Shown: piece after piece, positions 8,239-16,708 of the stretch | How the letters are laid out: each line of letters begins with the position of its first letter | How positions within the stretch are numbered: the stretch's first letter is position 1 | Origin: Anaerolineales bacterium | GTDB lineage: Bacteria > Chloroflexota > Anaerolineae > Anaerolineales > Villigracilaceae | DNA length: 64,000 nucleotides | Direction of reading: 5' to 3' | Assembly (NCBI GenBank): GCA_030834895.1 | Contig: JAUQXA010000024.1 | Location: 666,738 to 730,737, forward strand | Position numbers and translations under genes: made by a program | The notes under the pieces: generated by a model | The model's database searches: none | Seen by the model: the letters and a program-made list of their open reading frames with translations, nothing else | What the model was told of the DNA's origin: nothing

Positions 8239-9098
8239 ACCACGAAGAAGAAGTCATTTTGTATGCAGCGAATCAGTTGAATGCAGACGCGCGCACCCGC
8301 TTTGAAAAACATCTTGCGGACTGTGCCGACTGTCAAGCTGATTTGACGCTTTGGACTTTGGCTGCCCAGGAAATTCGCACAGCGGACTCAGCCGAGCCTG
8401 CTCCTCCCCATCTGGCTGATTCTGCCCTCGAGCAAATCCATCAACCTGCTGCCCCGCGAGCGGCGTTGCATCGCGCGACTCAGTTGCTGCGCTCACAGGC
8501 GCCTCTCGTGCAACGAGAGATGTTTCCCGCCACTGCTGCGGTGATGGCGTTGGGCGTGATCGTCGCTGTGATCTCGAAACACGCGGAGTTTATCTATTTC
8601 ATTGCCCCGCTGATGGCTGCCGCCAGCTTAAGCATCCTCTTCGGACCTGAGCACGACCCCGCTCACGAACTGGCGCTCTCCACACCCACCTCATCGTGGA
8701 AGTTGTTGCTCGCACGCTTGAGCATCGTCTCTGCCTACAACCTATTGCTGGCGCTTGCCGCGATGCTGGTTTTGATGACCGCCTTCCCCGTGGACTTGAT
8801 CGGCACGCTGACTTTAGGTCTGCTCGCGCCGATGGCTTTTCTTTCCGCGCTGGCTCTCCTGCTTTCGATGTGGATCGGGACTAACAACGCCATTGCCATC
8901 TCGTACTTTCTTTGGTTGGCACAATCCATCCCATTTCAAGCTGTTGGTGCATGGACAGCCTCGCCCGCGTGGGAATCATTCCTCCATGCTTACCGCGAGT
9001 TTTGGCACAACCCCATGCTATTGTTTGCGCTGACCGTGCCTGTGCTGTTCGTTGCGCTGTTGTCTGCCAACCGCCCTGTGTTTCGATTGACTGCGTAA
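8235..9098 (+). CDS. Anti-sigma factor with ZAS zinc motif and multi-pass membrane domain
   Basis: A 287-residue protein. The first 40 residues hold HLADCADC, the H-x3-C-x2-C zinc motif of ZAS anti-sigma domains that bind ECF factors. The rest has about six hydrophobic segments from residue ~95 on, resembling ABC-2-like membrane domains rather than the usual single anchor. It is translationally coupled to the sigma gene (ATGA overlap). It likely holds the sigma factor at the membrane until a signal arrives. The start at 8235 was chosen over upstream starts because of the coupling and the motif position. Confidence 0.8.
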   Translation: MNHEEEVILYAANQLNADARTRFEKHLADCADCQADLTLWTLAAQEIRTADSAEPAPPHLADSALEQIHQPAAPRAALHRATQLLRSQAPLVQREMFPATAAVMALGVIVAVISKHAEFIYFIAPLMAAASLSILFGPEHDPAHELALSTPTSSWKLLLARLSIVSAYNLLLALAAMLVLMTAFPVDLIGTLTLGLLAPMAFLSALALLLSMWIGTNNAIAISYFLWLAQSIPFQAVGAWTASPAWESFLHAYREFWHNPMLLFALTVPVLFVALLSANRPVFRLTA

Positions 9099-9106
9099 AA
9101 GTCTTA

Positions 9107-9214
9107 TGTCATTCTGAGCGAAGCGAAGAATCTCTGTACACCCTTTCTCAAAGCAAATTGCCAAATCGAGATTCTTCACCCCTCGCCGTTTGAGGCTCGG
9201 GGTTCAGAATGACA
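9107..9214. repeat. Palindromic repeat TGTCATTCTGAGCGAAGCG
   Basis: The left arm TGTCATTCTGAG and GAAGAATCTC are mirrored by GAGATTCTTC and TTCAGAATGACA. It sits between the anti-sigma and permease genes and forms an imperfect long hairpin. Confidence 0.7.
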
Positions 9215-9237
9215 CTCACCTAAACTTGGAGTAACTC

Positions 9238-10023
9238 GTGTCTCAATTTTTCGGCGTCACCCGCCACGAATTCACCATGTCCATCCGCCGCCCTGGCTTT
9301 TGGATTGCATACATCCTGCTCAGCTTGTTCTATTTCGTCTCGATTCTCACGCCTCAAATGGATGGAACCAGCGATACGATCCTTCCCGATCAAATCGTCC
9401 CCATGGCGGGACATATCGTCTTCCTGTTCAACATCTTCTTCCCGCTGTTGGCTGGCATCCTCTCCGCTGACCGAATGCAGCGCGACTTTCGCAACGGCGT
9501 CCGCGAGTTACAGCGCGGCACCCCGCTTTCGCTTCCGATGTATATCTTTGCGAAGTATTTGGGTGTGCTGGCATCCACGTTGGTTCCAATGTTCCTGTTG
9601 GTCTCAGCTACAGGAGTCGCGCTGGTGATGAAAAACCTCGCCACACCAAACATTCTGTTTCCGCTGTTGCTGGCATTTCTCAGCATCGCAGTCCCATCAC
9701 ATGCGTTTGTCATTGCGTTCTCGCTGGCTTGTCCGCTGGTGATGCCGCTGCGGGTGTATCAAGTACTGTTCACAGGTTACTGGTTTTGGGGCAACATGCT
9801 CAGTCCGAAGGCTTTCCCAACCATCAGCGACACCGTGTTCAACGCGGTCGGACAATATCCGCTGCAAGCTTTCTTTGGCGTGTACAACGACTCGACGCAC
9901 AAAGTCACGATGGGCTTCACCGTACACGAAGCGATTGCCAACCTGCTCGTGCTGACCGTCTGCATTGCCGCCGCCCTCTTCGTACTTGACCGTTATCTGC
10001 GCTGGCAGGAACGCCGCGCCTAG
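9238..10023 (+). CDS. ABC-2 type membrane permease
   Basis: A 261-residue integral membrane protein with about six hydrophobic segments and an ABC-2 permease pattern (N-terminal TM at ~18-36, then LFNIFFPLLAGIL and later segments). It starts with GTG, preceded by TTGGAG. A second permease follows after 8 bases and an ATPase gene after that, so this is one membrane subunit of an ABC-2 transporter. Substrate unknown. It belongs to the sigma/anti-sigma unit, although a palindromic repeat separates it from the anti-sigma gene. Confidence 0.75.
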   Translation: MSQFFGVTRHEFTMSIRRPGFWIAYILLSLFYFVSILTPQMDGTSDTILPDQIVPMAGHIVFLFNIFFPLLAGILSADRMQRDFRNGVRELQRGTPLSLPMYIFAKYLGVLASTLVPMFLLVSATGVALVMKNLATPNILFPLLLAFLSIAVPSHAFVIAFSLACPLVMPLRVYQVLFTGYWFWGNMLSPKAFPTISDTVFNAVGQYPLQAFFGVYNDSTHKVTMGFTVHEAIANLLVLTVCIAAALFVLDRYLRWQERRA

Positions 10024-10031
10024 GATTTCCC

Positions 10032-10694
10032 ATGAAACGCTTTTCGCTTCGTTACACCCTGCTCACCTCGTGCTTCGACCAATTGTGGTTCCCGCTGGCA
10101 TTCTGGTTGCTGTTCGTGATCATCGGCGTCATCCGCGGACCCGAATACATTCTCGACACATCGCGCGCCTATCTCGGAGCAGTCCTACCGCTGGTCGGTG
10201 GGATCATGGCGGCGTATGCCGTACTCGATGACCCGTCACTGGAACTGCGCTTCGCTACACCCATCCCCGCCTCGCAGACTTTGCTGGAGCGCATCAGCCC
10301 GACCTTCGTCATCCAAATCCTGTGCGCATTGACCTATCAAGTCTTTGCCTTTGCCCTCGGCGCGGACTTCGCTCCTATGTTTGGAAACTGGTTCAACATC
10401 CAGGCTGTCTGGTTGGTACCAACCCTCTCATTGATGGCGTTGGGTTGTCTCACCGCATTCGTCGCGGCGCAAACAACCACAGGAGCGGTCCTCGTCGGCT
10501 TGGTCTGGATCGTCCAACTGGTGGCTCGCGGCTGGTTCGCCCGCAACAGCGGAAAATATTTTCTGGTCTTCATGACTCCGCTCATGCCCGAACATCCTGC
10601 CCTGCATGCCAACCAGTTGACCTTGCTCTCGCTCTCCATCATCCTCTTCCTCGTCGGCTGGAAGTTGCTCCAGCGACAGGAAAGGTATATCTAA
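10032..10694 (+). CDS. ABC-2 type membrane permease, second subunit
   Basis: A 220-residue membrane protein with about six hydrophobic segments. It starts 8 bases after the preceding permease. A short loop with a Glu-Leu-Arg (LELRFATPIP) motif lies after the second segment, as in ABC-2 permeases of the CcmB/NatB kind. It is probably the heterodimer partner of the preceding gene, powered by the ATPase at 10802. Family assignment rests on topology and neighbours only. Confidence 0.7.
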   Translation: MKRFSLRYTLLTSCFDQLWFPLAFWLLFVIIGVIRGPEYILDTSRAYLGAVLPLVGGIMAAYAVLDDPSLELRFATPIPASQTLLERISPTFVIQILCALTYQVFAFALGADFAPMFGNWFNIQAVWLVPTLSLMALGCLTAFVAAQTTTGAVLVGLVWIVQLVARGWFARNSGKYFLVFMTPLMPEHPALHANQLTLLSLSIILFLVGWKLLQRQERYI

Positions 10695-10704
10695 CAATGT
10701 CTCG

Positions 10705-10782
10705 TGTCACTCTGAGGGAGCGAAGCGACCGAAGAGTCTCGCACATCGGTTTAGAGACCCTTCGCTACGCTCAGGGTGACAC
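10705..10782. repeat. Palindromic repeat TGTCACTCTGAGGGAGCGAA
   Basis: TGTCACTCTGAG...GAAGAGTCTC is mirrored by AGAGACCCTTCG...CTCAGGGTGACA. It lies between the permease and the ATPase gene. It is related in layout to the 9107-9214 element. Confidence 0.7.
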
Positions 10783-10801
10783 AGTGCAAAGGAAAAACAC
10801 A

Positions 10802-11701
10802 ATGATCGAAATCAACTCCCTCACAAAAACTTATGGCGTCGGCGGGAAAGCCGTCCATGCCCTGAACGGCATTGACCTCAGCATCGGCTCTGGTATGTTC
10901 GGTCTGCTCGGACCCAACGGCGCAGGCAAGACTACCTTCATGCGCATCCTCGCAGGTATCGTCAACCCAAGCGGCGGATCGATCCGCGTGGACGGCCACG
11001 ACCTGACGACCGAATCAGGCAAGCAGGCGGTCAAGTCGATGTTGGGCTATCTACCTCAGGAACTCGGTATGTATCCCGAGTTGACCGCCGAACAATTCGT
11101 GGATTACATGGCGATCCTCAAAGGCTTGGACGACCCCCAAAAGCGCAAGCAGCGTGTCGCTCAGGTGCTGGACATGGTCGGGCTGCGGGATTCCGCCCAG
11201 CGCAAGATCAAGGGCTTTTCGGGCGGGATGAAGCGCCGCGTCGGCATCGCCCAGGCTTTGGTCAACGACCCGAAACTGCTGATCGTGGACGAACCCACGG
11301 CTGGACTTGACCCCGAGGAACGCATCCGCTTCCGCAACCTGCTGGTCAACCTCGCCGCCGACCGCGTGGTGCTGCTCTCGACCCACATCGTCGAAGACAT
11401 CGGGCAGACCTGTCGTGACGTGGCAGTCCTCTCGCACGGACAGGTGATCTTCCGTGGCAGTCCCGCCGAGTTGATGAACGCCGCATCGGGTCACGTGTGG
11501 ACCTTGACCATGTCTGGCTTGGAGAAGCCCAATCACGGGCTGACCGTGGTCTCAATGCTGCACCTCGCCGAGGGAACACAGTACCGCCTTGTCGGCTCCG
11601 ATGTAGACGAATATCCCGCCGCACAGCAAGTCCAGCCTGGGCTGGAAGACGGCTATGTCTGGCTGATGAAGTCCGCTGGACAGACGGTGGAGTTTGCGTA
11701 A
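10802..11701 (+). CDS. ABC transporter ATP-binding protein
   Basis: A 299-residue ATPase with Walker A GPNGAGKTT, a Q-loop in YLPQELGMYP, signature FSGGMKRR, Walker B LLIVDEPTAGLDP and switch STHIVED. The CcmA/NatA-like sequence and a C-terminal extension of about 80 residues fit ABC-2 exporters. It energises the permeases at 9238 and 10032. The ATG at 10802 was chosen because domain homology starts there (MIEINSLTKTYG). Upstream in-frame codons run through the palindrome and the permease gene and are not believable. Confidence 0.88.
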   Translation: MIEINSLTKTYGVGGKAVHALNGIDLSIGSGMFGLLGPNGAGKTTFMRILAGIVNPSGGSIRVDGHDLTTESGKQAVKSMLGYLPQELGMYPELTAEQFVDYMAILKGLDDPQKRKQRVAQVLDMVGLRDSAQRKIKGFSGGMKRRVGIAQALVNDPKLLIVDEPTAGLDPEERIRFRNLLVNLAADRVVLLSTHIVEDIGQTCRDVAVLSHGQVIFRGSPAELMNAASGHVWTLTMSGLEKPNHGLTVVSMLHLAEGTQYRLVGSDVDEYPAAQQVQPGLEDGYVWLMKSAGQTVEFA

Positions 11702-11772
11702 GGCAGTCACAATAACAAAACGGCTCTGAAAAATGAACTTTCGGAACCTTGTTTGTTTTCAGACAAGAAATT

Positions 11773-12198
11773 TCAATCACCACCCCAAGAAGAAAACATA
11801 TATACATAAACTAAACCGTGCAACACGTAACAACTCAACAAAATAAACAAACCTACAAGAACAATCCCTGTCCATCGCGACGCCACTTGTTTTGAAGTTA
11901 CAAGCCCTCCAATCGTTCCGTAGACGAAACTTGAAAACACAATCATAAAAACAAGCGACGATGAAAGCATTTCTAAAACAGGAAAATCAACTGGCGGATC
12001 CGAATGGACGAGAAGGAGCAAGATATAACTCGGCATTATAAGAGGAAGGTAGGCAATAGACCTCAGATTAAAATCATTATCCAACAATGGAGCCGTGATG
12101 TATGTAAGTACAGAATGTAAACAAGCAATCCCAATCCCTATTAGTAAAGGACGGTATTTTTCATCACCCAGGAAATGAAATAACAATTCATTTTTCAT
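11773..12198 (-). CDS. Hypothetical four-helix membrane protein
   Basis: A 141-residue protein with hydrophobic segments at about 19-38, 47-63, 78-100 and 108-132. No family recognised, no charged motif of note. AAAGGG lies 5 bases before the ATG. It is lower in GC than its neighbours, which may hint at acquisition, but the gene is too short for a firm statement. It lies convergent to the ATPase gene and upstream of nothing obvious in its own operon. Confidence 0.55.
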   Translation of the reverse strand: MKNELLFHFLGDEKYRPLLIGIGIACLHSVLTYITAPLLDNDFNLRSIAYLPLIMPSYILLLLVHSDPPVDFPVLEMLSSSLVFMIVFSSFVYGTIGGLVTSKQVASRWTGIVLVGLFILLSCYVLHGLVYVYMFSSWGGD

Positions 12199-12242
12199 GA
12201 TGCCCTTTTTGTTTACATAACCACTATTACATTTTGCACATC

Positions 12243-12878
12243 TTATCCACCACTTCCCATCAACTCATCATACTTCTTGCGGACTTCGCGGATGTCGTCC
12301 CACATTTGGGCTTTAGGTGAGCCTGGTTCGCGGGACGGGTTCCGCAGCAGGTACGAGGGATGGTAGATCGGCATGATCCAGCGCCCGTGGGATTCCGTCC
12401 ACTTGCCACGCAGGGTGGTGATGCCCGTCTTGCGTAGGACGGAGTAGCAAGCCACGTTTCCTGTCAAGAGCATGATTTTGGGATCGACCAGGCGGATGAT
12501 CTCCTGCACGAACGGACGGTAAAAGTCCGCTTCGGCGTCAGTGGGTTTGCGGAACGCCTTGCCATCGTCCCCTGGCGGCAGGCGGAAGACTGAGTTGGTG
12601 ATGAAGACATCCTTTTCGGGGTCGAAGTTTGCCGCCTGCAGAATCTTGTCCAGCAGTTGTCCCGCCCGACCGACAAACGGCTTGCCCTGAATATTTTCCT
12701 CTGGACCTGGCGCCTCGCCGATCAACAGCAGCTTTGCCTTCGGGTTTCCGCGGCAGATGACAACGTTCGTCCCCGCATTCGCCAGCGGATCGTCGGTCAT
12801 GTGCTTCATCGCGTCGAACAACTCATCGAGCGTTTCGTATTGTTTCGGTCCTGGGTTGAAAAGGTCATATTCGGGCAT
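12243..12878 (-). CDS. Uracil-DNA glycosylase family protein lacking Fe-S cysteines
   Basis: A 211-residue protein with the family 4/5 motifs GEAPGPEE, GKPFVGRAG and HPSYLLRNP. It should remove uracil from DNA. The four cluster cysteines normal in family 4 are missing: the N-terminal CxxC region reads DPLANAG, the usual KCRPPGN reads VFRLPPGDD and the usual ACRPFL reads FYRPFV. So it should fold without a 4Fe-4S cluster. The start at 12878 is preferred because GAGG precedes it with 5-base spacing; a GTG at 12896 adds six residues. Last gene of the his-linked minus-strand run. Confidence 0.8.
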   Translation of the reverse strand: MPEYDLFNPGPKQYETLDELFDAMKHMTDDPLANAGTNVVICRGNPKAKLLLIGEAPGPEENIQGKPFVGRAGQLLDKILQAANFDPEKDVFITNSVFRLPPGDDGKAFRKPTDAEADFYRPFVQEIIRLVDPKIMLLTGNVACYSVLRKTGITTLRGKWTESHGRWIMPIYHPSYLLRNPSREPGSPKAQMWDDIREVRKKYDELMGSGG

Positions 12879-12928
12879 GGCTTCCTCGCTTGTCACAAGA
12901 TGATGAAAATAATTCTACTCCACATCCA

Positions 12929-13039
12929 TGTCACTGCGAGCGCACTTTGCGACACTTGCGCTGGCGCGTAGTGCCAGTGAGCAGTCTCCTGTCTATAAAA
13001 CGGGAGATTGCTTCGTCGCTGTCGCTCCTCGCAATGACA
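12929..13039. repeat. TGTCATTGCGAG-type palindrome, copy 1
   Basis: TGTCACTGCGAG at the left and CTCGCAATGACA at the right, with an inner AGATTGCTTCG motif. It is one of four related copies in the window (also 47731, 58053, 60522), all between genes. Confidence 0.75.
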
Positions 13040-13044
13040 TTCAA

Positions 13045-13869
13045 TCAAATCTTCAACATCTTCACAACAAGCTCTTTGAAGACTTTCGCCGCAACCATCT
13101 CAGTCACACCCAGCGCATCGCGAGTCGGGTTCAATTCAACGATGTCTGCTCCGATGATCTCCGCTCGCAACGACTGAATCACGCTCAACGCTTCGCGCGT
13201 GGACAGTCCGCCTGGCTCCCAATGTGAAATGCCTGGGGCGAAAGCTGGGTCGAGACAATCCATGTCAAAGGTGACGTAAAGCGGCGAATCAAACTGCAGG
13301 TTGAACACGTCCTGCCAGCGCTGCATGGTCAACACCTCCACGCCGAAACGCTCCGCCTGTTCGCGCTGGTGCCCGATCATGGTGCGGATTCCCACCTGAA
13401 CCAGCCGCTTCGCCAACCCCGCTTCCATGATCCGCGCGAACGGGCTGGCATGTGAATACGGGTTATTATCGAAGTTGTCGTACAGGTCGGGATGCGCGTC
13501 GAAGTGCAGGATGCTCAAATTGGGATGATGCTTCGCAGCCGCCCTCACCAGCGGATACGTGACCGAATGGTCGCCGCCAAACGCGATGACCTTCAATCCA
13601 GCTTCGTACAGACGACCCGCAGCCTGTTCAGTCTCGAGCGGCATGTTCGCCACCGACGGTGTGATGTCGCCCGCGTCGGCAAAGATTCCATCCGCGCCCA
13701 GGTCAGTCACATCCTCCGTCCACAAGTTGGCGGAGTCACAAAAGAACGCCTCGCGGATTCTCTGCGGAGCCAGCGCCGAGCCTTGTTTGTAGGACGAGTT
13801 TTCGTCGAACGCCACGCCAAGCAAACCGATGCAGGCTTTCTCTTGCGGGAAGTCGGGAAATTTTTTCAT
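13045..13869 (-). CDS. Agmatinase-like ureohydrolase
   Basis: A 274-residue member of the arginase/agmatinase/formiminoglutamase family. The Mn-binding motifs are present: GGDHSVTYP, DAHPD and SFDMDCLDPAFAPG. It hydrolyses a guanidino or formimino compound to urea or formamide. Agmatine is the most likely substrate by general resemblance, but specificity cannot be fixed. It follows the HAD gene by 9 bases at the distal end of the his operon, so a substrate linked to histidine degradation (formiminoglutamate) should be kept in mind. Confidence 0.82.
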   Translation of the reverse strand: MKKFPDFPQEKACIGLLGVAFDENSSYKQGSALAPQRIREAFFCDSANLWTEDVTDLGADGIFADAGDITPSVANMPLETEQAAGRLYEAGLKVIAFGGDHSVTYPLVRAAAKHHPNLSILHFDAHPDLYDNFDNNPYSHASPFARIMEAGLAKRLVQVGIRTMIGHQREQAERFGVEVLTMQRWQDVFNLQFDSPLYVTFDMDCLDPAFAPGISHWEPGGLSTREALSVIQSLRAEIIGADIVELNPTRDALGVTEMVAAKVFKELVVKMLKI

Positions 13870-13878
13870 GCCCGAATT

Positions 13879-14997
13879 TTACAACTGAATCCCAGCAAGC
13901 AACGACTCCCAGGTTTCAAAATGTGGCACGTCCGCCTTCTCGAACGCCTGCGCCTTTGCCTCGATTCCAGACGTCAGCCCGAAAGTGCGAACGGTCACAT
14001 CGAAGCCCGCCTTTTGCAAAACCTCTCCCGCCGCACGGACAGAACGAATCCCGCCCATCGTATCCTCGATCACAACCAACTCAAATGACTTCGGCAACTC
14101 ACCAAAACGACTGTTCAATTTCCCCGTGCCATGCCAGTCGTATGCCGCCTTCAACGCAGAAAGTTCCTCACCCGTCCACGCTGCGAGAGCCCCAACCAGC
14201 GCATGAAAAGGGGCAGGCTTTACAAAAATCTCAGGGTTGAGTCCATGCTGCGCCGCGATGTACTCCAGCTTGCCGAACGCCGCCAGCGGAACTTCCTTCA
14301 TCCCGACCAACTCCAAAGCCAGTTCCGCTTCAGGGGCGTAGCCAAGCGTCGAATCGGTCACCTCACGCGGTGGATGCGACGGGCGCGCCGTAAACGCGGC
14401 AACGCGATTCCCGTTTTGAAAAAACGCGGCGCGGGTTGAATCACTTACTTTGGGATGATCGTATTTCAACAGCAACGACTCGGTCTCGAACTCGGCTGGC
14501 AGATTGTATGTCTCCTCGTAATGCTGGCTGCCAAGCGTAAAATGCTGGAACGCACGAAACGTCTCCGACTTTTGGAAATTGCGTGTCTCGGTCATCAGGT
14601 TTCTTCGCAACGCCTCAGGGATGGATGGAAAACATCCCGCGCGGAAAGCTGTCTCTGCGGGATACTGCCCGACGACTAAATCAAACTCTGGGATGGATAA
14701 CCGCTGCGGAAGCTCGACCCTACGCTGACGGCGAATCTGCTCAGCGGCTGCGGACACATCTTCGGGAAGGCTGGTCAGCGGCTGACGCGAGAGGATATCC
14801 TCCCAGAAGGCGGCGATGATCAATGGCGACATGTCCCACTCGCTGGAGATTCCGCGCCGCTCGAACTCGGTCAACAGGTCCTCACGAATCTCGAAGTCTG
14901 GGTCAATAAAACGATGGACCGTTGCACGCAGCGCGGCTCGGTATCCGCCAGGCTGGACAAGCACGCCGTCGATGTCTAATAAAATAATCCGATTCAT
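13879..14997 (-). CDS. HAD-superfamily hydrolase in the his operon
   Basis: A 372-residue protein beginning MNRIILLDIDGVL, with HAD nucleophile D8 and D10. The later motifs are TARPS (motif II) and VVIEDTMGG (motif IV). A long insertion between motifs I and II (about 150 residues) makes it larger than typical HAD phosphatases. The start overlaps the hisE stop by 4 bases, so it is cotranslated with the histidine genes. No hisN or bifunctional HisB phosphatase is seen in the window, so this is a candidate for histidinol-phosphate phosphatase. This is inferred from position, not from close homology. Confidence 0.75.
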   Translation of the reverse strand: MNRIILLDIDGVLVQPGGYRAALRATVHRFIDPDFEIREDLLTEFERRGISSEWDMSPLIIAAFWEDILSRQPLTSLPEDVSAAAEQIRRQRRVELPQRLSIPEFDLVVGQYPAETAFRAGCFPSIPEALRRNLMTETRNFQKSETFRAFQHFTLGSQHYEETYNLPAEFETESLLLKYDHPKVSDSTRAAFFQNGNRVAAFTARPSHPPREVTDSTLGYAPEAELALELVGMKEVPLAAFGKLEYIAAQHGLNPEIFVKPAPFHALVGALAAWTGEELSALKAAYDWHGTGKLNSRFGELPKSFELVVIEDTMGGIRSVRAAGEVLQKAGFDVTVRTFGLTSGIEAKAQAFEKADVPHFETWESLLAGIQL

Positions 14998-15269
14998 TTG
15001 TGGCGCTTCTCCAACTCCGCGACGACCTGTGCGGGAGTCAACCCGCGCGCGGCAAGCAATACCAATGTGTGATAAGTCAAGTCCGCAACTTCTTCGATGA
15101 GACGCTGATCCTCCTGCGCCAACGCCGCCACGACCACTTCCGTCCCTTCCTCGCCAACCTTCTGCGCGATCTTCGGCAAACCAGCATTGAAAAGACTCGT
15201 CGTATACGATTTCTCACTAGGGTTAGTCTTTCGATCTTGAATGACATCGAACAGCCATTGAATACTCAT
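14994..15269 (-). CDS. hisE: Phosphoribosyl-ATP pyrophosphatase
   Basis: A 91-residue all-alpha MazG-like pyrophosphohydrolase. The motif GEEGTEVVVAAL with downstream EVADLTYHTLVLL matches HisE, which converts PR-ATP to PR-AMP in step 2 of histidine synthesis. It is separate from HisI here. It overlaps the HAD gene by 4 bases and is separated from hisI by a hairpin repeat of the ATCGTC family. The length is normal. Confidence 0.93.
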   Translation of the reverse strand: MSIQWLFDVIQDRKTNPSEKSYTTSLFNAGLPKIAQKVGEEGTEVVVAALAQEDQRLIEEVADLTYHTLVLLAARGLTPAQVVAELEKRHK

Positions 15270-15283
15270 GAGTTCTCCTTTTT

Positions 15284-15346
15284 GGACGATAGACCATAGA
15301 CTATTAACGATGGTTTTCCATCGTCCGTCGTCAATCGTCCATCGTC
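15284..15346. repeat. ATCGTC/GACGAT hairpin repeat at the end of hisI
   Basis: GGACGAT and ACGATGG are mirrored by CCATCGT and ATCGTCC. The right arm runs into the hisI reading frame and encodes its last residues and stop codon. A second copy of the family is at 20108. Confidence 0.7.
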
Positions 15347-15657
15347 ATACTTCTGTAAAAACACGTCCGCTCGCCCGTATGGCAGGCGGGACCCGCAGGC
15401 TCGGCCAACACCAACAGCGTATCTGCATCGCAATCCACGCGGATTTCGACCACCTTCTGCACATTACCAGACGTCGCACCCTTGTGCCAAATCTCCTGGC
15501 GGCTGCGCGACCAGAACACCGTCTCACCCGTCTCCATCGTCAAACGCAAAGACTCAGGACTCATCCACGCCATCATCAATACATCTTTTGTTTCAGAGTC
15601 TTGAACGATTGCGGGAATCAATCCATTCGAATCGAAATTAATTTTATCCTTCATCAT
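15331..15657 (-). CDS. hisI: Phosphoribosyl-AMP cyclohydrolase
   Basis: A 108-residue enzyme opening the purine ring of PR-AMP (step 3). The segment [17 protein letters not shown] and the metal cysteines in DCDAD, GPACHTG and RTCF are intact. It starts 4 bases inside the hisF end, so it is translationally coupled. The last residues (TMDD) are encoded by the ATCGTC-type hairpin repeat. Confidence 0.93.
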   Translation of the reverse strand: MMKDKINFDSNGLIPAIVQDSETKDVLMMAWMSPESLRLTMETGETVFWSRSRQEIWHKGATSGNVQKVVEIRVDCDADTLLVLAEPAGPACHTGERTCFYRSMTMDD

Positions 15658-16409
15658 TGTCTCACCGCCACCCCTTGTAACGCCAACTCCTTCTTTAGCT
15701 CAGAGATTCTCAACTTCCCATCATGGAACAACGAAGCCGCCAACGCCGCATCTGCAGCACCTTTGGTCAGCACCTCCGCAAAGTGAGACATTGTCCCTGC
15801 TCCACCCGAAGCAATGACAGGCACAGACACCATATTTGAAATGATGCTCGTCAATTCCAGGTCGTAACCTGCCAGCGTGCCATCGGCATCCATGCTGGTG
15901 AGTAGGATTTCACCCGCGCCCAATTCCACGCCGCGCATCGCCCACTCGACCGCGTCAATGCCAGTCGGCGTCCGTCCGCCTGCCACATAGACCTCCCAAC
16001 TTTTCCCATTTCTCTGCGCGTCAATTGCCAACACAACACACTGTGCCCCAAAGCGACTCGCGCCTTCGGAGAGCAATTCAGGTCGCTTCACCGCCGCCGA
16101 GTTGACACTGACCTTGTCCGCGCCTGCAAGCAGCAGATCCCGCATATCACCCACCTCACGGATTCCGCCGCCGACGGTCAACGGCATGAAGACCGTCTCT
16201 GCCACGCGGCTGACTAACTCCAAGGTTGTCTTGCGTCCTTCATGCGTCGCAGAAATATCGAGGAAGACCAACTCGTCTGCGCCCTGCTCATCGTACAGCC
16301 GAGCCTGCTCCACAGGGTCACCTGCATCGCGCAGGTTGACGAAGTTTACACCCTTTACCACGCGCCCATCTTTGATATCCAAACAAGGGATGATTCGTTT
16401 TGCCAACAT
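15654..16409 (-). CDS. hisF: Imidazole glycerol phosphate synthase cyclase subunit
   Basis: A 251-residue TIM barrel with both catalytic Asp: [13 protein letters not shown] near the N-terminus and TSMDADGTL mid-protein. With HisH it makes IGP and AICAR. The start at 16409 is chosen because AAGGAG lies 6 bases upstream; an in-frame ATG at 16424 lies before that box. It begins a second block of the his genes, with its own predicted promoter overlapping the XRE operator at 16441-16488. Confidence 0.94.
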   Translation of the reverse strand: MLAKRIIPCLDIKDGRVVKGVNFVNLRDAGDPVEQARLYDEQGADELVFLDISATHEGRKTTLELVSRVAETVFMPLTVGGGIREVGDMRDLLLAGADKVSVNSAAVKRPELLSEGASRFGAQCVVLAIDAQRNGKSWEVYVAGGRTPTGIDAVEWAMRGVELGAGEILLTSMDADGTLAGYDLELTSIISNMVSVPVIASGGAGTMSHFAEVLTKGAADAALAASLFHDGKLRISELKKELALQGVAVRQ

Positions 16410-16440
16410 AAACTTCTCCTTCAAATCATGCCATTTGCTA

Positions 16441-16488
16441 ATGTTAAGTATACTTTACATTAATCAAAGAGTAAAGTATACTTAACAT
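16441..16488. promoter_or_regulatory. Symmetric divergent promoter and operator for XRE gene and hisF
   Basis: An 18-bp arm ATGTTAAGTATACTTTAC (16441-16458) is repeated perfectly inverted at 16471-16488, with a 12-bp spacer. Each arm contains the palindrome AAGTATACTT. On the + strand TTTACA (16454-16459), 17 bases, TATACT (16477-16482). On the - strand TTTACT (16475-16470), 17 bases, TATACT (16452-16447). Binding of the XRE protein would block both promoters. Confidence 0.8.
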
Positions 16489-16489
16489 C

Positions 16490-16708
16490 ATGGCTCATAA
16501 AACAGTAGGAAACAATCTCAAAGAAATCCGCTCAAAGCTCGGAATGACCCAGGCTGTACTTGCTGAACAGGTTGGAATTGCGCGCGTCTCGATACTTGCC
16601 ATCGAAAACGGGCGTTTCATTCCAACCATCGAAACAGCTTTGCGTATCAGCCAGGTGTTGAACACTTCCATCGAAAACATCTTTTGGCTTCAGGAAAACA
16701 AAAAATGA
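16490..16708 (+). CDS. XRE-family helix-turn-helix regulator
   Basis: A 72-residue one-domain regulator (YgzD-like small HTH) with recognition region MTQAVLAEQVGIARVSILAIENGRF. The ATG lies 7 bases after a TATACT -10 box, so the transcript should be leaderless. It overlaps the membrane-protein gene by 4 bases. Small HTH plus small membrane protein pairs of this kind are common and often autoregulated. It is the likely binder of the perfect dyad upstream. Confidence 0.85.
   Translation: MAHKTVGNNLKEIRSKLGMTQAVLAEQVGIARVSILAIENGRFIPTIETALRISQVLNTSIENIFWLQENKK

Noticed and set aside
10322..10801. A 160-codon upstream extension of the ABC-2 ATPase frame
   Set aside because: It crosses the permease gene and a palindromic repeat; the ATPase domain begins at 10802.
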